A DNA stretch of 64,000 nt from assembly GCA_947462335.1 (NCBI GenBank), contig OX381707.1, positions 38,429,618 through 38,493,617 on the forward strand, written 5' to 3'. The notes below the pieces were generated by a model. It was given only the letters and a program-made list of their open reading frames with translations, was not told the DNA's origin and made no database searches. The translations under genes were made by a program, and so were the position numbers. Below, piece by piece: positions 23,486-36,006 of this stretch. The stretch comes from Harmothoe impar. Its lineage: Eukaryota > Annelida > Polychaeta > Phyllodocida > Polynoidae. Position 1 is the stretch's first letter, and every line of letters starts with the position of its first letter.

Positions 23486-25705
23486 TCTGGCAGAGTATTA
23501 ATGGCAAAACCTACTTATTATTGAGATATAACAATGTATCAGAGGTGTCATTTACTAGGAGCAGGTCACTATGGTCAGTACAAGTGCAGCTGGTTTCACA
23601 AACAAGTATAGAGAAGTTAAATATTGCCTGTTATGTCTATACGATGGATGTATAAATGTAAGTATTAACCAAATAGATTAATGTCTACTTTTTGTTTTGT
23701 TGGTAAGGAGGTAACCATGGCAACCACAACAACACTATTTACTGATGAATGATAACCATACCTTTCATGTTAATTATTACTTCATGATACATGAGAAGAC
23801 ATTTCAATTCTAGGGGAAAATAAAGTTTTTTTCAAAAAATTGCATTTTGGGGGCCCCTGCCCCCCCTAAAACTCAATTCTCAGCTCCGCAAGTTATTTTT
23901 TCAGAATCTGCAGAAAAAATAGGTCTAGAAAAAAACACTTGCAAAACTTTACTCAGAAATGCTACTAGAACTTGGAGAATCCATATTTGATTACTACTAC
24001 ATCAGTTATAAGCAAAATGATACATCTTGTCATATAAATATTACTGACGGAATGACTCATGTCTGGTATTACTAACATTGAAGCATGGAGGCATAATACT
24101 GGCATCCCTATGCTTTCATCAGAAAAAGCCATGCTTTTACATACATATACTGACCATGTTTGGGGATACATGTTGGTCATGACATACATAAAGGAATCAC
24201 GGTCACAGCCATCCTGACACCCCACACCCATCAGACACAGACCTGGACCTCACACCAGGGCAGTGACATTTCTTGTGAATGTTATTTGGATACCCAAAGA
24301 GTCCAAGTTATTTTTGAGTTTGTAAACGTGTATTTATTCATGAATGATTTTCATGTACAAAGAACATCAAAAAAGTATGAGCAATAATTACAATAGTGAA
24401 TAGATACTACTGCAACTTTGGTCAATCGGATATTGAGGAAATGCATATTCCTATGTTGTATGTATGATTTGGGGACCATAACTCAATGTTGTGGATAGTA
24501 CAATGCAATATCAGTTTTGTAGTATACATGATCCATGATGGTTATAGGGGGAAATCGTAAAGTCTTCAATAATGCAGTGTCAAAGGAAGATCCAATATCT
24601 AATTCTGAAGCTGAAAATCTGGATCCAATTCCTCTTCTATCTTAGCATAACCAGTTATCACACAAACCTTGAGATTAATGATACAATGATCATAATTTTG
24701 AAGGAAATTATCCTCATCACACATTTGATTACCTAACCCTCTAGCCTTTGGGGGAATGGAGCGGGGGGGGGGGGGGTGGGGGTGAGGTGATCCCCAATAT
24801 GTCTTAAATATAAGGGTCATTAACTACCCTGAGCCGATTTGCCTAGCAAGTAAGCAGCACTACGCTGCTAGGCTGCCAGTAATAACCCCTCCCGCCCCAC
24901 TACTAATACCCCTGTGCGTTAACCATATGTGAAAGTCAAGAGAATGATGTGGGAAAAAACAATTCCTGGAAGCAGTTTATCCACCCCTAATGGCATTAAA
25001 GAGTTTTAACCATAATCCATGCAGGCTCTAACACAACAGAGGTTCCTACTATACTAGGTCAATCAAGTACTGGTTTCAGCATTACATTTTTTCTACAGCT
25101 ATGGGAATTGGGTAATGCTAAAGGTTGATATGCAAAAGTAAACATAACTTTTGCAATAACGCCCTTTTATAAGACTTAAATCGTCCTTGATTAAATCTGT
25201 ATTTCTTTCCCTATTCCCTATTATTTCTATGAAACAACTTGATAGACAATAGTTTGCTATGACTAAACATAATACCTTTAAATCAGTTTATATAAGGCTA
25301 GACTTATAATTCGTAAAGAGCTGTCAAAAATGGACTAGAACCCAAAAGCTTAGGACAACTTAACCATCTGCGCTATCACCATGTGAGTTTGCAGGTGTAT
25401 AGGTTTATTTAAGTCTTTGACTAGGCCTACATCTGTTCAAATGGTAGATAATCATTATATAAACGAATTAGGAAAACTATGTTGATTCCTTATTAGAATA
25501 TGGCCTCCTTGTTGATAGAGAATGGAACATAACTGAGAAAATCTCGATCGGCTAGATTCTCAAGTTACAACACAACTCAGTTGCTAGATTTACCCAATGT
25601 AATCTTTATTACAATTATACAGAGAGTTGTAACAACAATAACCTTCTTAGGAAATAATAGAATGATATCAAATAGTCCGAGAGCCTTTGCTGGTCCCCAC
25701 AAGAC
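23486..25705. other. Intergenic, no gene seen
   Basis: AT-rich DNA with short homopolymers (a G run near 24768-24780). Open stretches on either strand are short and lack splice or family support. Apart from the tRNA-like sequence at 25322-25384, nothing can be supported. Confidence 0.4.
25322..25384 (-). repeat. tRNA-derived sequence (SINE head or tRNA pseudogene)
   Basis: On the minus strand a consensus A box TAGCGCAGATGG (25364-25375) is followed by a consensus B box GGTTCTAGTCC (25332-25342) at the spacing of a pol III promoter. No complete cloverleaf closes, so it is read as tRNA-derived. Confidence 0.4.
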
Positions 25706-25709
25706 TTAA

Positions 25710-26602
25710 GGTTGATCGCTACTCTTAACTTTGGGTCAAACTACCCCAAATTGGTAAATATATTAGAATGGCCCTATTATTGCGTTGCCATGTACATATA
25801 TACATTACCTAAGCTGTATAAAAAAATCAGACCATTTCAACCATAATTGTGCATTTCGTGACACTTTGAATATCGGATATATTGGTAAATGGTAAAAATT
25901 TGCTATTTTTAGTTGGAGCTTGTACATTGCAATTACTTACCAATGAATAATCTTTTGAATACTATAAATGATATGATGTTGCTCAGAATAACCAAGGGCA
26001 TAAACCATGACCATTCAATACATTGACTTTTGCCATTTTACCCATTATTTTAGGCTTTAAAATATGAGATTTAGACCAATTTTGCCCTGTTTTTTAACTT
26101 CAAAGCCCAAAAACCCTAAAATTATGCTCGGGACCCCCTATCAAAATTACTTTTTTACGTAAGCAAATGATCTGAACAATTTTTTGAGAAAGTAAAAAAA
26201 AAAGTTCATGGATTTTTTTCAGTGATATTTAGATATTGCTGAAAAATTATGCATCAAATTTAAATAATCATTCTCAAACCATAACGTTTTTTCATAAAAG
26301 GGTACATTTTTGGACCATAATTTTATTTTTCCCATTAAAGGACATAACCTAGGATTATTCATGTGCAATACAACATCAATGTGGGCAGTGGTTCACTAAG
26401 AAAAAAATTATGAAAATTTCCTACTATTTTGCATTTTTTTGCAAAAGTTGAGAATACTTTTTTTTTCAAAAATCTGTAATAAAAAAAGTAGCTTGGGACC
26501 ACCCCATTTTTTTTACATTTTACATTTCTTAAGGATATAAGCTACCCTTATGAGAAGAAACAAGAAATTTCATGGATAGAAAGTTAAGAGTAGCGATCAA
26601 CC
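25710..26602. mobile_element. Non-autonomous DNA transposon, TTAA target sites, 893 bp
   Basis: A 22-base perfect terminal inverted repeat, GGTTGATCGCTACTCTTAAC plus two bases, is flanked by TTAA at 25706-25709 and 26603-26606. TTAA duplication is typical of piggyBac and also of Kolobok-type elements. The interior is AT-rich with no transposase. The superfamily cannot be decided from the ends alone. Confidence 0.75.
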
Positions 26603-26741
26603 TTAAAAAGAGTTTTCTTTTAAAAACCGGCTACTTTGCCTTATTAATATGACGGGGAGTGGCGGGAAAACCCATGGCTCCCAGGGAATCTGAGCTAAAA
26701 CTACCTGAACATTGGTTGATTTACCACAATTCAGTAGGTAG

Positions 26742-26816
26742 GGATAAAATGTGACAGGATATGCGAAAAAGGCCCTTAGTGCAGGGCACATTAAGGTCCC
26801 TTTTCCCAATACATAT
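26742..26816. repeat. Dispersed repeat shared with 43186-43268
   Basis: The reverse complement of 43186-43268 matches this stretch at roughly 80 per cent by eye, through ATGTGACA, TGCGAAAA, CTTAGTGCAGGG and GTCCCTTTTCCCA. The core is itself a weak palindrome (GGGACYTTAGTG and CACTAAAGTCCC), suggesting a small MITE. Confidence 0.5.
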
Positions 26817-26830
26817 TATATAAAAATACC

Positions 26831-26948
26831 CATTGATACCGTCTCTGCCGTATTTCACGAGTGGGGGCTGGGGCCATATCCTATAAAGCCACAGGCTTGG
26901 GATATGCCCCAGCCCCCACAAGTGAAATACATCAGAGAGGTATCAATG
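26831..26948. repeat. Inverted repeat with about 50-base arms
   Basis: Arms CATTGATACC...GTATTTCACGAGTGGGGGCTGGGG and its reverse complement CCCCAGCCCCCACAAGTGAAATAC...GGTATCAATG pair with few mismatches around a short centre. Probably a MITE. Confidence 0.65.
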
Positions 26949-27436
26949 CAGTTGACTTTTTTTTTTTTTTCATTTTAATCCATTTCATGAAGGAAACTCA
27001 ACTTGTTCTTATCCCATTGAATACGGCCACATTGTATTCAATGGGTGGCATTGAATACCACTTCTTATACTTAAGCATTATGATTCTCGTATTTCAAAAT
27101 ATACTATATACACCAGGAAACAAAGAAATGATACGTCTTGCAAACGCCTTTTACCAGCTCTTATACCAGTAATAATGCTGCCTTTAAATGCTTTATTAAT
27201 AACTTCATAACCAATTTGCAGTTAAGATAGCTATATGCATCCAGTAGGTACAAAACTCATGTCAACTTTCAGTTTTAGAGTTTTGTGTGTATAGGTTTTG
27301 AGGACCTCATTGTACATCATTTATATAAATGCCACGGGACTGCCTTACCTCCCTGTCCCCTCTCCTCCTTCCAGAGAGTGGTTATCAGTACTGATTGTGT
27401 ATTGTTGTACATACACTTCTCCTAATTATATGTTAT

Positions 27437-30400
27437 CTATTTGGTAAATTCCATCCATGTCCTTGGATTGTCAATCAGAATCCTATCAATCTCATTCTGG
27501 CTGAATCCCCGTGTAATCATCATGGGCAGAACGTTGGTTAGAATATGTGAGAATCCATGGCCACCATACTTTTCCTGTTGAGAGAATATGAAATTTCAAA
27601 ATAAATACTGTAAATGTTTTCATGTATGTACACTAGATTTAAAGGGTGACACAGCTTGGCAGATCCACCTGTTAAAGAACTATTTGCAACCATCTATTGA
27701 TTCCTTACTGTAACTTTCTGGTGATGGGGAAGAACATGTGGAGAATTACACTCATAACTGGTCTAACCCACATTATGGTTTCCAGCTGCAGTCATAGGAA
27801 TAGTCATGCCATTATATATGAAGCTAACATTGGTTATGATAGAAAGCAGCAGGAAATATTAAAACTCACCAGTCTCTGTTTTGTGTGGATGTCTTGTGAC
27901 ATAGTCACCTTGTCTCCATAACCATTGTCGAGTAGTAGACGGATACGGCGGATACGTTCAGCATCACTGGGCATGTCAACCGTGTGATCTAACTGGTAGT
28001 GGGAGACCTCTATACCAAACAGGTCATACTCACAGTATGCTCCAAGAGCAGCAAACTCTAAAATGTCACTATCCTTGTGCAATGTCCCTGTAAATTGAAA
28101 ATAAAAGCTAGATATATGATACATTTCAAATTAATGAGTCATCCTTGTTAAAAAACAGGACTATTCATCATCTGACATCATCAGTTTCATTTTTATGTAT
28201 TGAAATTTTTGTGTCTGAATTCAGAATTTATCATTGCACATTGCATGATTATCAACCTTCTGTAAGTAAGATATGGATTGTGGTGAAACAAACATTGCTG
28301 TCTATAAACTTGTACTGTAATAAGCTCGTTGAATAAAGCTAGAGGCGTGCAGCTTTAACTATTCTATCACCACATTCCTCATAAAGATACCCATGTATAT
28401 ACTGGCCGTTTTAAGAATATGATACAAAGATGGGATTTGAACACCTAGGGGATGAAGTGCGCGCTTTTACACCTATATGGGTTCAACAGAACACCCTGGG
28501 AGCTATATTGGTCAGATCAGGATGATTCTAGATGCAAATGAAGGGTAGTCACATGAGCTTTCTAACGATACTAAATACTCTATGGTGACATGTATAGAAT
28601 ATCGATGGTATGCATAAATACAGAATATAATGAGTTAGAAATGGCCTAAAAATCATTGAAAATGCGCGCATTGGCCAAAGGGATTAAAAGAAATATTGAT
28701 AAATAAAAGAAATATAGAAAAAATTGTGAAAAAAGTTGGAAAAAACTTTTAAAATGTTTTTTTTCTGTAGATTTCAATTAAATTGGCGGATTCTTTTTAA
28801 TATCAAAGTGTATGCCCTTATTCAGAATGGCAAAAGCATGTCTACCATGCCAAATCTGTCTATTCCAAACTAAAAAGGCCCTTTTTTGGATATATTACCC
28901 TTTTTACCATATTGTTTAATATTAGGAAAATAATGTTTCTGGTTGCCATGGTAACCCAAATTATGACATTCTTCCATACATTATTTGAAAGCATATTCCA
29001 TTAGCTTATAGAAAATATAATATAAAGCATATCTCAGCACAAAAAATCGAACTGTTATACAATCAACAAATGATGTTGTGAAAATTGACTTTTGTCAAAA
29101 TAGTTCTGGGCACGAAAGGGTTAACTTTCAGAAACCAGAGTGAGACCAGATTTAAAACTAGAAGTAAACCTGTTACAAGATAAGCTGTATAAAGGAACCA
29201 AAGGGCTAAATATCCTAAAACACATCCCCATAGTTGTATCCTAAATTATTTAGAGATGATCAGATTATACCCTTTTAAAATATATATGAGTCTCGGATCA
29301 GATAGACACGGATAAAATATATATTATGCTCACTGTCTAGATGGGACATCACTGTTTTTTGTATATCACCACCTGCCTCTTGCAACACTCGAACAATTTC
29401 AAAGGGTGCTTTCGGGTCCCGACCAGGATGTATGATGACGCCACAGCCTAACTCAGCCTGGGCATGAGCTGTAGCCTGTAGTACTTTCCTCTCTGTTTCT
29501 GTTGAAAATGCATAAGCAAAATGATAGATTTGATTAAAAATTGTGTTCCTTTTCATTAGTTACTTGAGATAGAACAATGTATGGGTGAACTAAATTTATT
29601 CAAAAAATGTGTTTAGCATGATCCTATGTCATGAAGAAGTCTTAGATATTAAAAGGATGTTTGCAATCAATAAATAGTAGCGAAGATGGGGGTGATACAG
29701 GTGCTCTAATATTATACGGCAAAAGTTGATATAATCATCATATCATTTGAAGAGCATTTGTTGGATGTCCTTGATGTTTGAGAAGTTAGTTCAACATCAT
29801 CCAATGAAATTAGCCATTATGCTTCCTATTAAATAATGATATAGAACACAGCTTAATTTCTTGTACTGTAAAATCAACCTGTTAGAGGCCAGGTGCATCC
29901 AATTTCCCCAATGACACCACACTTGATGCCTGTCCCATCCACTCCTACATCAACCTCCTGGATGATTGTCCTTGTTAGTTCCTCCACACTCAGCTCATAC
30001 GTTGATGGCCTCGCTGCATGGACATAGTAACCTATTTCAAGATGAAGCAGAATTCACCTTGTAAGCCTATTTGCACTATTAATGCTTGATGGACTGATTT
30101 ATATCTGTAACCTCATGTGTATTTCTGATATTTAAAAGAATAAGCAATAATGTAACACAAAATTTCTTTTCATATCATGATAGTTAACTTTACAGCTAGT
30201 TAGTTTCTAATATGATAATATTTTGAGTGGGAAATTCGGGGATAAAATAGATAATAAGTATTTTACTCACCTGCCCCAGCGACTACGTGGACGCCTGTAT
30301 CTTGGGACGCCCTTTGTACATAGGAGATGTTTCTGCTCAGTCCAAAGGTTGAATTCTCCACAATACAGGAACCACCTCTAGCCTACAACAGTGTGTGCAT

Positions 30401-32348
30401 GTCGATTGTACAATCATAATAATATCATTGTAAATGTATTGTTGATATTCAGTAACTAATTAATAAGCTGGTTTTGTATTTCGCTTTATGCTGGTATGAC
30501 ACTCACTGACATGATAGTTACATCTATATATTTGGGTCAATATGTTTATGCATATTTTGACATGTGTCACTGTTAGACACGCCGACACTGAATTCCCTCT
30601 ACCCTCTGACATACTTATTATCTTTCTGGATTTACATTCTGCCAAGAAAATAAGCTATCTGGATCTGTGTGAGCTTATATAACCTTCTGTGGTCTGGAGA
30701 TTTTATCATTACTTTCATTATTATTTTACTGTCCTGCAAGAATGAGCAAAGCCATTCCCAGCTGTGAAAGTCCTAAGCAGGTTTCCATAACATGATGCAT
30801 TTAAAGTCATTAGTAGGTTTACAGCAGAGACTAGCCAAAATCTGTCTTTTAAATTTTCTTATTAACCGATCATCACATACAACAAGTGGTACATGAAGGT
30901 CTTCCCGGTTAGTGCTGCATACGCTTTGACAATTTTAGATAACCTTTTGGCTCCACCCGGTTTTACTGCTTAGGTGACAGTCTGTAACTTAGCTACATAC
31001 AGATAGATGATATTTACAAATGGATGAGGTGGTACAACGATTGACGATTTAACTGCTGGTATCCAATAAGGAGTAGGTTAACGTAGAGGTTTGAATGTAG
31101 GGGGGCCGGGGGGGGGGGGGGGGTACATGTGACATCATTGCTACAATCCAACAAGAAGAACTGGTTTAACACCAACATTCAACAATCGGTATCAGGGCAC
31201 CACTGATATGTATAGTCCATTCCACTAGAGAACATGAAATTGATAATCTATCTATCCAAAAAATACACCGTTTACACAGCCTTATCCCTTCTGTTTCTTC
31301 TTACCGCAACTTCTTTCCACTGATAGCTCAACCTCTTTTAAACTGTGTAAGCTTACCTTAGAACCATATCATACCTGAGACATCATTTATGTAGGGCAAG
31401 GCAGAAAGCATTGGGAGCAGGGTAATTTGCTCAGCAATATGGAATCATTCTCTCCAACCTCAACACTAACTATACCTTAAAGTTGACCAGCTCTTCAGTC
31501 AGAATGTCCTCCGAATCCAGTAGAGTAAGGTTAGGTTTGTGGCTGTACCTATATCAAATATGGTACTATGAGAAAAAGATTTTCTTAATTACTTTTTTAT
31601 TATAAAAGGGAACTTTATAAGGCTGTGTCTCACGACCTTGGGACAATGTTTTTGTCTCTGATCGGGTGCCGTCTCTGACCGGGTGCCGTCTCTGACCGGC
31701 TGCCGTCTCTGACCAGGTGTCAGAAAAAGGTGTTTTAAAAAGAATTATACTCATATATATAAGGATTTGGAAAAACGTTATGGCGGTTGTTATATAATCA
31801 TAGTTATAATTATAATTAGCCTCCTGCTGCTAGTATTTTGACCCTATCAAGCCAAGCCGGTCAGAGACGGCACCCGGTCAGAGACGGCACCTGCTCAGAG
31901 ACGGCACCCGGTCAGAGACAAAAACATTGTCCCAAGGTCGTGAGACACAGCCATAATTGAAGCGTACAGCCATAACCTCTAAGAAACTATTTATAAACGA
32001 ATATAATGCATTATGCTAGTCCCACATCAGAATATCAAACACTCTTTTTCTTCCCATACCATTATAGAAGCCAATTGAATTACTTTACTGTGAAATGATC
32101 TCTGTATCATTCTAATGAACCTATACGGAATTAGATTGTGCTAATTAAACATAACCAAAGTTCCCTGATTAAGAGCACCAAGATATATACATACGGATTC
32201 TGCCTGATCCAACCAAGGTTGTCCATTTGGAAAGCACAGTTCTCCTTGGCTTCATCATTTGAAGGTGTATAGGCGCACATGAACTCAATAGACAGGTGCT
32301 CATGGGGCAGGGTGATTCCGATATCAGTCGGATCCACTAGTCCTAAAA
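27437..32348 (-). CDS. PTER: Phosphotriesterase-related protein (PTER), 7 exons found, N-terminal exon missing
   Basis: Amidohydrolase-superfamily TIM-barrel metalloenzyme; mammalian PTER has been reported to hydrolyse N-acetyltaurine. Exons in gene order: 32348-32195, 31548-31476, 30382-30271, 30031-29879, 29498-29334, 28087-27870 and 27574-27437 (ends ACCAAATAG). All have AG/GT borders and matching phases, giving 337 residues against about 349 in human. Metal-site motifs in order: LPHEHLSIE (HxH), [12 protein letters not shown] (the Glu that replaces the carbamylated Lys), [21 protein letters not shown] and [10 protein letters not shown]. Most homologues, human included, have AHD at the last site; here it is SQD, with the Asp kept. 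The first exon, which should supply the start codon and a few residues before VLGLVDP and end in phase 1, was not found. The poly(A) region lies below 27437. Confidence 0.93.
31621..31952. mobile_element. Foldback element with tandem-repeat termini, 332 bp
   Basis: Inverted ends GGCTGTGTCTCACGACCTTG each carry several direct repeats of about 17 bp (CGTCTCTGACCGGGTGC and variants). ATAA target duplications lie at 31617-31620 and 31953-31956. It lies in a PTER intron and shares terminus style with the element at 37380-38554. Confidence 0.8.
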
Positions 32349-35345
32349 CTGTCAAATTAAGATAGATCCTTTTAAGAGTGCTTTCAATGCAAAGTACACT
32401 GTGACATATCTGGAGTTGCATGATGAGGATGGATGTAACTTGATAGGTGAAACCACAGGTCAAAGGTCAAGGTCACTACTAAAACTAACTGAGTTCAGCT
32501 AAATAGGTAATTAACTAACTCTAGACTTATGCATACATCCTCAAAAGATAAACCTTTTCATATAGCCGTTGATGCCACTGTGGCAAGCCATTTGTTCACC
32601 CTTGAAACCGGAGTTAGAAACATTGATATCGGAGATACAAATTCAAAGTTAAAAACTTCGATATCAAAATTAAAAACATATCGCTTGCCAGAACCCTCTT
32701 GTAAGGATTTCTTTTACCTCCAGACACCCCTCGTTTCCTTTGGATCTTGTGTTTCTTACCTAGGCCTATGTGTATGTGTCCATTTCCACTGCCAAAGAAT
32801 ATGCATGCAGTCTTTTAATAAGTTAACAAAGTAATTGGACAACTGCCAACTATGATACGATTGTGAATTTACAATGATGAATAATAATGTAATGACAAAA
32901 ATTAAAGATATATATCCAAAGCTGCCTCCCATATTGGTATGTATGGTATGGTCATACATAGATTCTCGCCACTCTCTCTTACCCACAGGACCATAACAAC
33001 TACCATCAGTGCCTTTTAAATCATGAAGAAAATAAGAAATCAGGCTGAGAGGTTGCTACATATAATTTATTTCCTGTTGAAACATAGTGTTGTAAGGGGC
33101 TTTGAATTGTTGTGGACCTGAGCTATATATGTATACTAACGGGGTTATATAGTGCGGTCTTTATGCCACCCATGCAACTCATTGTCATGACTGAACCGCC
33201 TCACCATGGGCTTGTATTATGTAATATATATTTAACAAAATACCTACAAGCAAGACGTAACCTCTGTAGTTCCTAAGTATGCAGGTGAGTCGGTATAAGA
33301 GATATACATGTGAAACTAGAACGTTATCACCAATACAATAAATCAAGTTGTTCAAATCAAGCTTTTCCCAATGTAATATCATAAGCTCCTTCTTTTGATA
33401 GGTTTAATGATAAAATCTCCCATAAATTAATACGATCCTCCGATGAGGTCATGGGATAACAAAAGACTGAAGAGTACACGTCATGTTTTTAGAATCAGTT
33501 CATTGACCAAATACTCCTTTTGTTTTTCAACATATCTAGCAATATCTTAAGCTATAAACAACAATAACAAAATAACAAAAATAGAGTCGCTATACTTTAA
33601 AAAATCTTCGAATACATATAGCCACTACATGAATATTATCTACATTACTGTGTGCATAATGGCATAATACATAATTATTATAGACGTCACAGCAATCCGC
33701 GGGTCTCCCGTCACATATACACTATGATAGTAAATACAACAACTTACTTTACTGCCAATATCATGTGTGTACTATGTAAACACGAATATGTGTTGTTTAT
33801 TCTATGTGGTTGGCCAGTGCCTCTATTTACCATATGGTTGGATACGCCCTTAATCCGGCATTAATGTGGTTTTTTTTGTGATAATAGGCTACCTTATTTT
33901 TTACTTAAAGATAGGTGTATCTACTTTGATTATCTGGTGTAAACCTACATCGGCTAATGTTGAAAAATACAACTTGTTTGTTGATGTTTTGCATAAAAAC
34001 AAACTATTGAGCATCTCCTTTTTACATAGAAATACAAATGCATGGGCTGGACCTGCCCATAATTATGGGCAGTGATGGGGACACAATAATATATTGTGAT
34101 AACTAATAATCAAACAATTAACAGACCTGTCTGCACCCTTCCTACACGAGCCATGACTGGGTAGTGCTGTGACAAGTTGACGTGGAGCTCTGAGTATAGC
34201 CGGTTATACACTGGGGGCTGCTTAAGCCAGCTTAAAGCCACCCCTTGGGTACAAAAGGCTCCCCTCCCACTCTTATTGTCGGGGCAGCAACATCTCAGAC
34301 ATAAGGGAGTATGTAATGACCTGGGGTTGTTGTGGGTGTTGAATTTTATTTGCATAGATAACGATTGTATAAGGGATCGTTTTTCATGAGAATGCCATAG
34401 TCACCTCTTTAAACAAGGAGGGTTGGATAGAAGTGTACATGTATGAATTTATATACAAATAATCGTATAGCGTTCATCGTCCAGTATCATGTAGTGCTGT
34501 TCCGCCCTGGCTTGTATTTTTACACTCTTACATCAGTGGCACAGGGAGTAGGTTAAAGACTATATGTAACATGGTGCTCTACTTACGTTATATAGGGAGA
34601 GATCAAGGTCATGGTCGGTGGACAAATGACTTGATGTGGTAATAGGATGTGGACAAACTGTGTTTTGTGTAGGTTGTATGTACTACAGAAATTTGTAATG
34701 TATTTTCATTTTCTTTTTTTTATGGAGGAGAGGTTGTTGAAACTTTGTACATTTTGTGATATTGGGTGTGAACAAAATGTATTTGGTGGACCTTCGTAAC
34801 AAGTTATTCACACACCTTGGACACGTTAAGTATGCACTCTAATTTCAATGCACATCGGCTTCAGCGAGGTACATGCACCTACTTATCTCTATCTTACTTA
34901 TGTTATGACTTTAAGGGCTCACGTAATTAATAATCGAGCAGATCAGAGCAGCAGGAAACTTTACAACAATAATTAGTGTCTGGTACACAGAGAAAGTACC
35001 CTTACCTCCCTCCCCCTCCCCTTCTAATTGACAAGGATCTGGGTCATCAAACAAGGGTAATCAGTTGGAAGACCCACTATATAATATTATGGGAAGATAC
35101 CAGGCTCAAACTTGGCACACATCAGCCCAAAAGTGAAGGAATGACTTTGGTAATTTTTCTATTACAATGTAATCCTAATATAAATTATCGAAATACACAT
35201 TCATATTATGGAGAACCTCGAGAACTATCTATTGTGAATTCTAGATAATGTGAGGAAAATCACCCTTTTTAAAGACTTAAGACAGAAACAAATATATATA
35301 ATGCCCCTATATTATATGCACGTGGGGACGAACTGACCAAGTCAC
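32349..35345. other. Upstream/intronic PTER region, no exon supported
   Basis: The missing first PTER exon should be here or beyond. A good minus-strand donor, CCTGTGG|GTAAGAG, lies near 32985, but its upstream ATG is out of phase with the exon at 32348 (an open phase-1 frame there has no ATG). No other coding exon can be supported; the rest is AT-rich. Confidence 0.35.
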
Positions 35346-35948
35346 TAGACACAACCCATTTTACCTGTGATCTTAAAATGCCCACTTTTCTAGTAATCTT
35401 ATTCAGTTTCCAGGCCTATCCTCTAGATCGCACCAGTTGATAAGATTGTTGCATATATCGGGAGCTCTGCCCCCCAGCCACAACCACTTTTTTTCTCTCT
35501 TCTTTCTTCTTTTTCTTTTATGAAACTGCAACAGAGCCATAACCGAGCCCATCTACCTCTTGAGAAAAGGGGGGCGGGAATCATTAAGATTAGGGAGTGA
35601 TCATTTATTATCAACAGGGGGGGGGGGGGGGTGGTGGGTTTGGGGGGGGGGGGATTTGGACCCCTTGGCCGGGGGGGGGGGGAATTTGGACCCCTCTTGG
35701 GGGGGGGGGCAAAAAAATTTAACCTGTTTTGAGCCAAAAAGCCGCGCGTTACTATGCTTCAAAGGGCCCGCGCGCGAGCCGATTTTCGACCCTAAGGGGG
35801 GGGGGGGGGGTAAACAATTTTGACCCCTTGACCGGGGGGGGGGGGGGTTAAAAAATCCCACCACCCCCCTCCTGTTGTTAAAAAATGATCACTCCCTTAC
35901 TGGGAAAAAGGGGTTTTAAGATTACAGGTAAAATGGGTGGTGTCTAGG
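35346..35948. mobile_element. Inverted-repeat element hosting a nested G-rich MITE
   Basis: The left end CTAGACACAACCCATTTTAC and the right end, reverse complement CTAGACACCACCCATTTTAC, continue as inverted repeats for about 45 bases. The 304-bp G-rich element at 35593-35896 sits inside. Confidence 0.55.
35593..35896. mobile_element. G-rich MITE, 304 bp
   Basis: Inverted ends GGGAGTGATCATTTATTATC (left) and, on the other strand, GGGAGTGATCATTTTTTAAC are flanked by TTA at 35590-35592 and 35897-35899. The interior has six or more runs of 10-14 G on the plus strand, separated by short TTTGGACCCCTTGGCC-type spacers. Long open frames here are proline/glycine artefacts of the homopolymers. It is strongly G-quadruplex prone. 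Confidence 0.65.
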
Positions 35949-36006
35949 CACGTCCGTGATAGCTCTCCTAGGTGCGCGGACAAACGTTCAGAGCGTTATC
36001 TTAATG
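35946..36006. repeat. 60-bp repeat, copy 1
   Basis: AGGCACGTCCGTGATAGCTC through ACAAACGTTCAGAGCGTTAT matches 41164-41225 at about 85 per cent by eye. This copy lies about 850 bases upstream of the EF-hand start exon. Confidence 0.55.

Noticed and set aside
24768..24780. Homopolymer G runs (also near 1038 and 31100) as quadruplex elements
   Set aside because: They are single runs without inverted ends or partners and could be slippage or assembly noise.
28430..28500. Third tRNA-like sequence
   Set aside because: A B-box-like TGTTCAAATCCC is present on the minus strand, but no convincing A box at the right spacing.
32979..33030. First PTER exon ending CCTGTGG|GTAAGAG
   Set aside because: The ATG here is out of phase with the exon at 32348, and the in-phase frame has no ATG. 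Not accepted without transcript data.
35423..35864. Proline- and glycine-rich ORFs
   Set aside because: They are artefacts of long G runs in the G-rich MITE.
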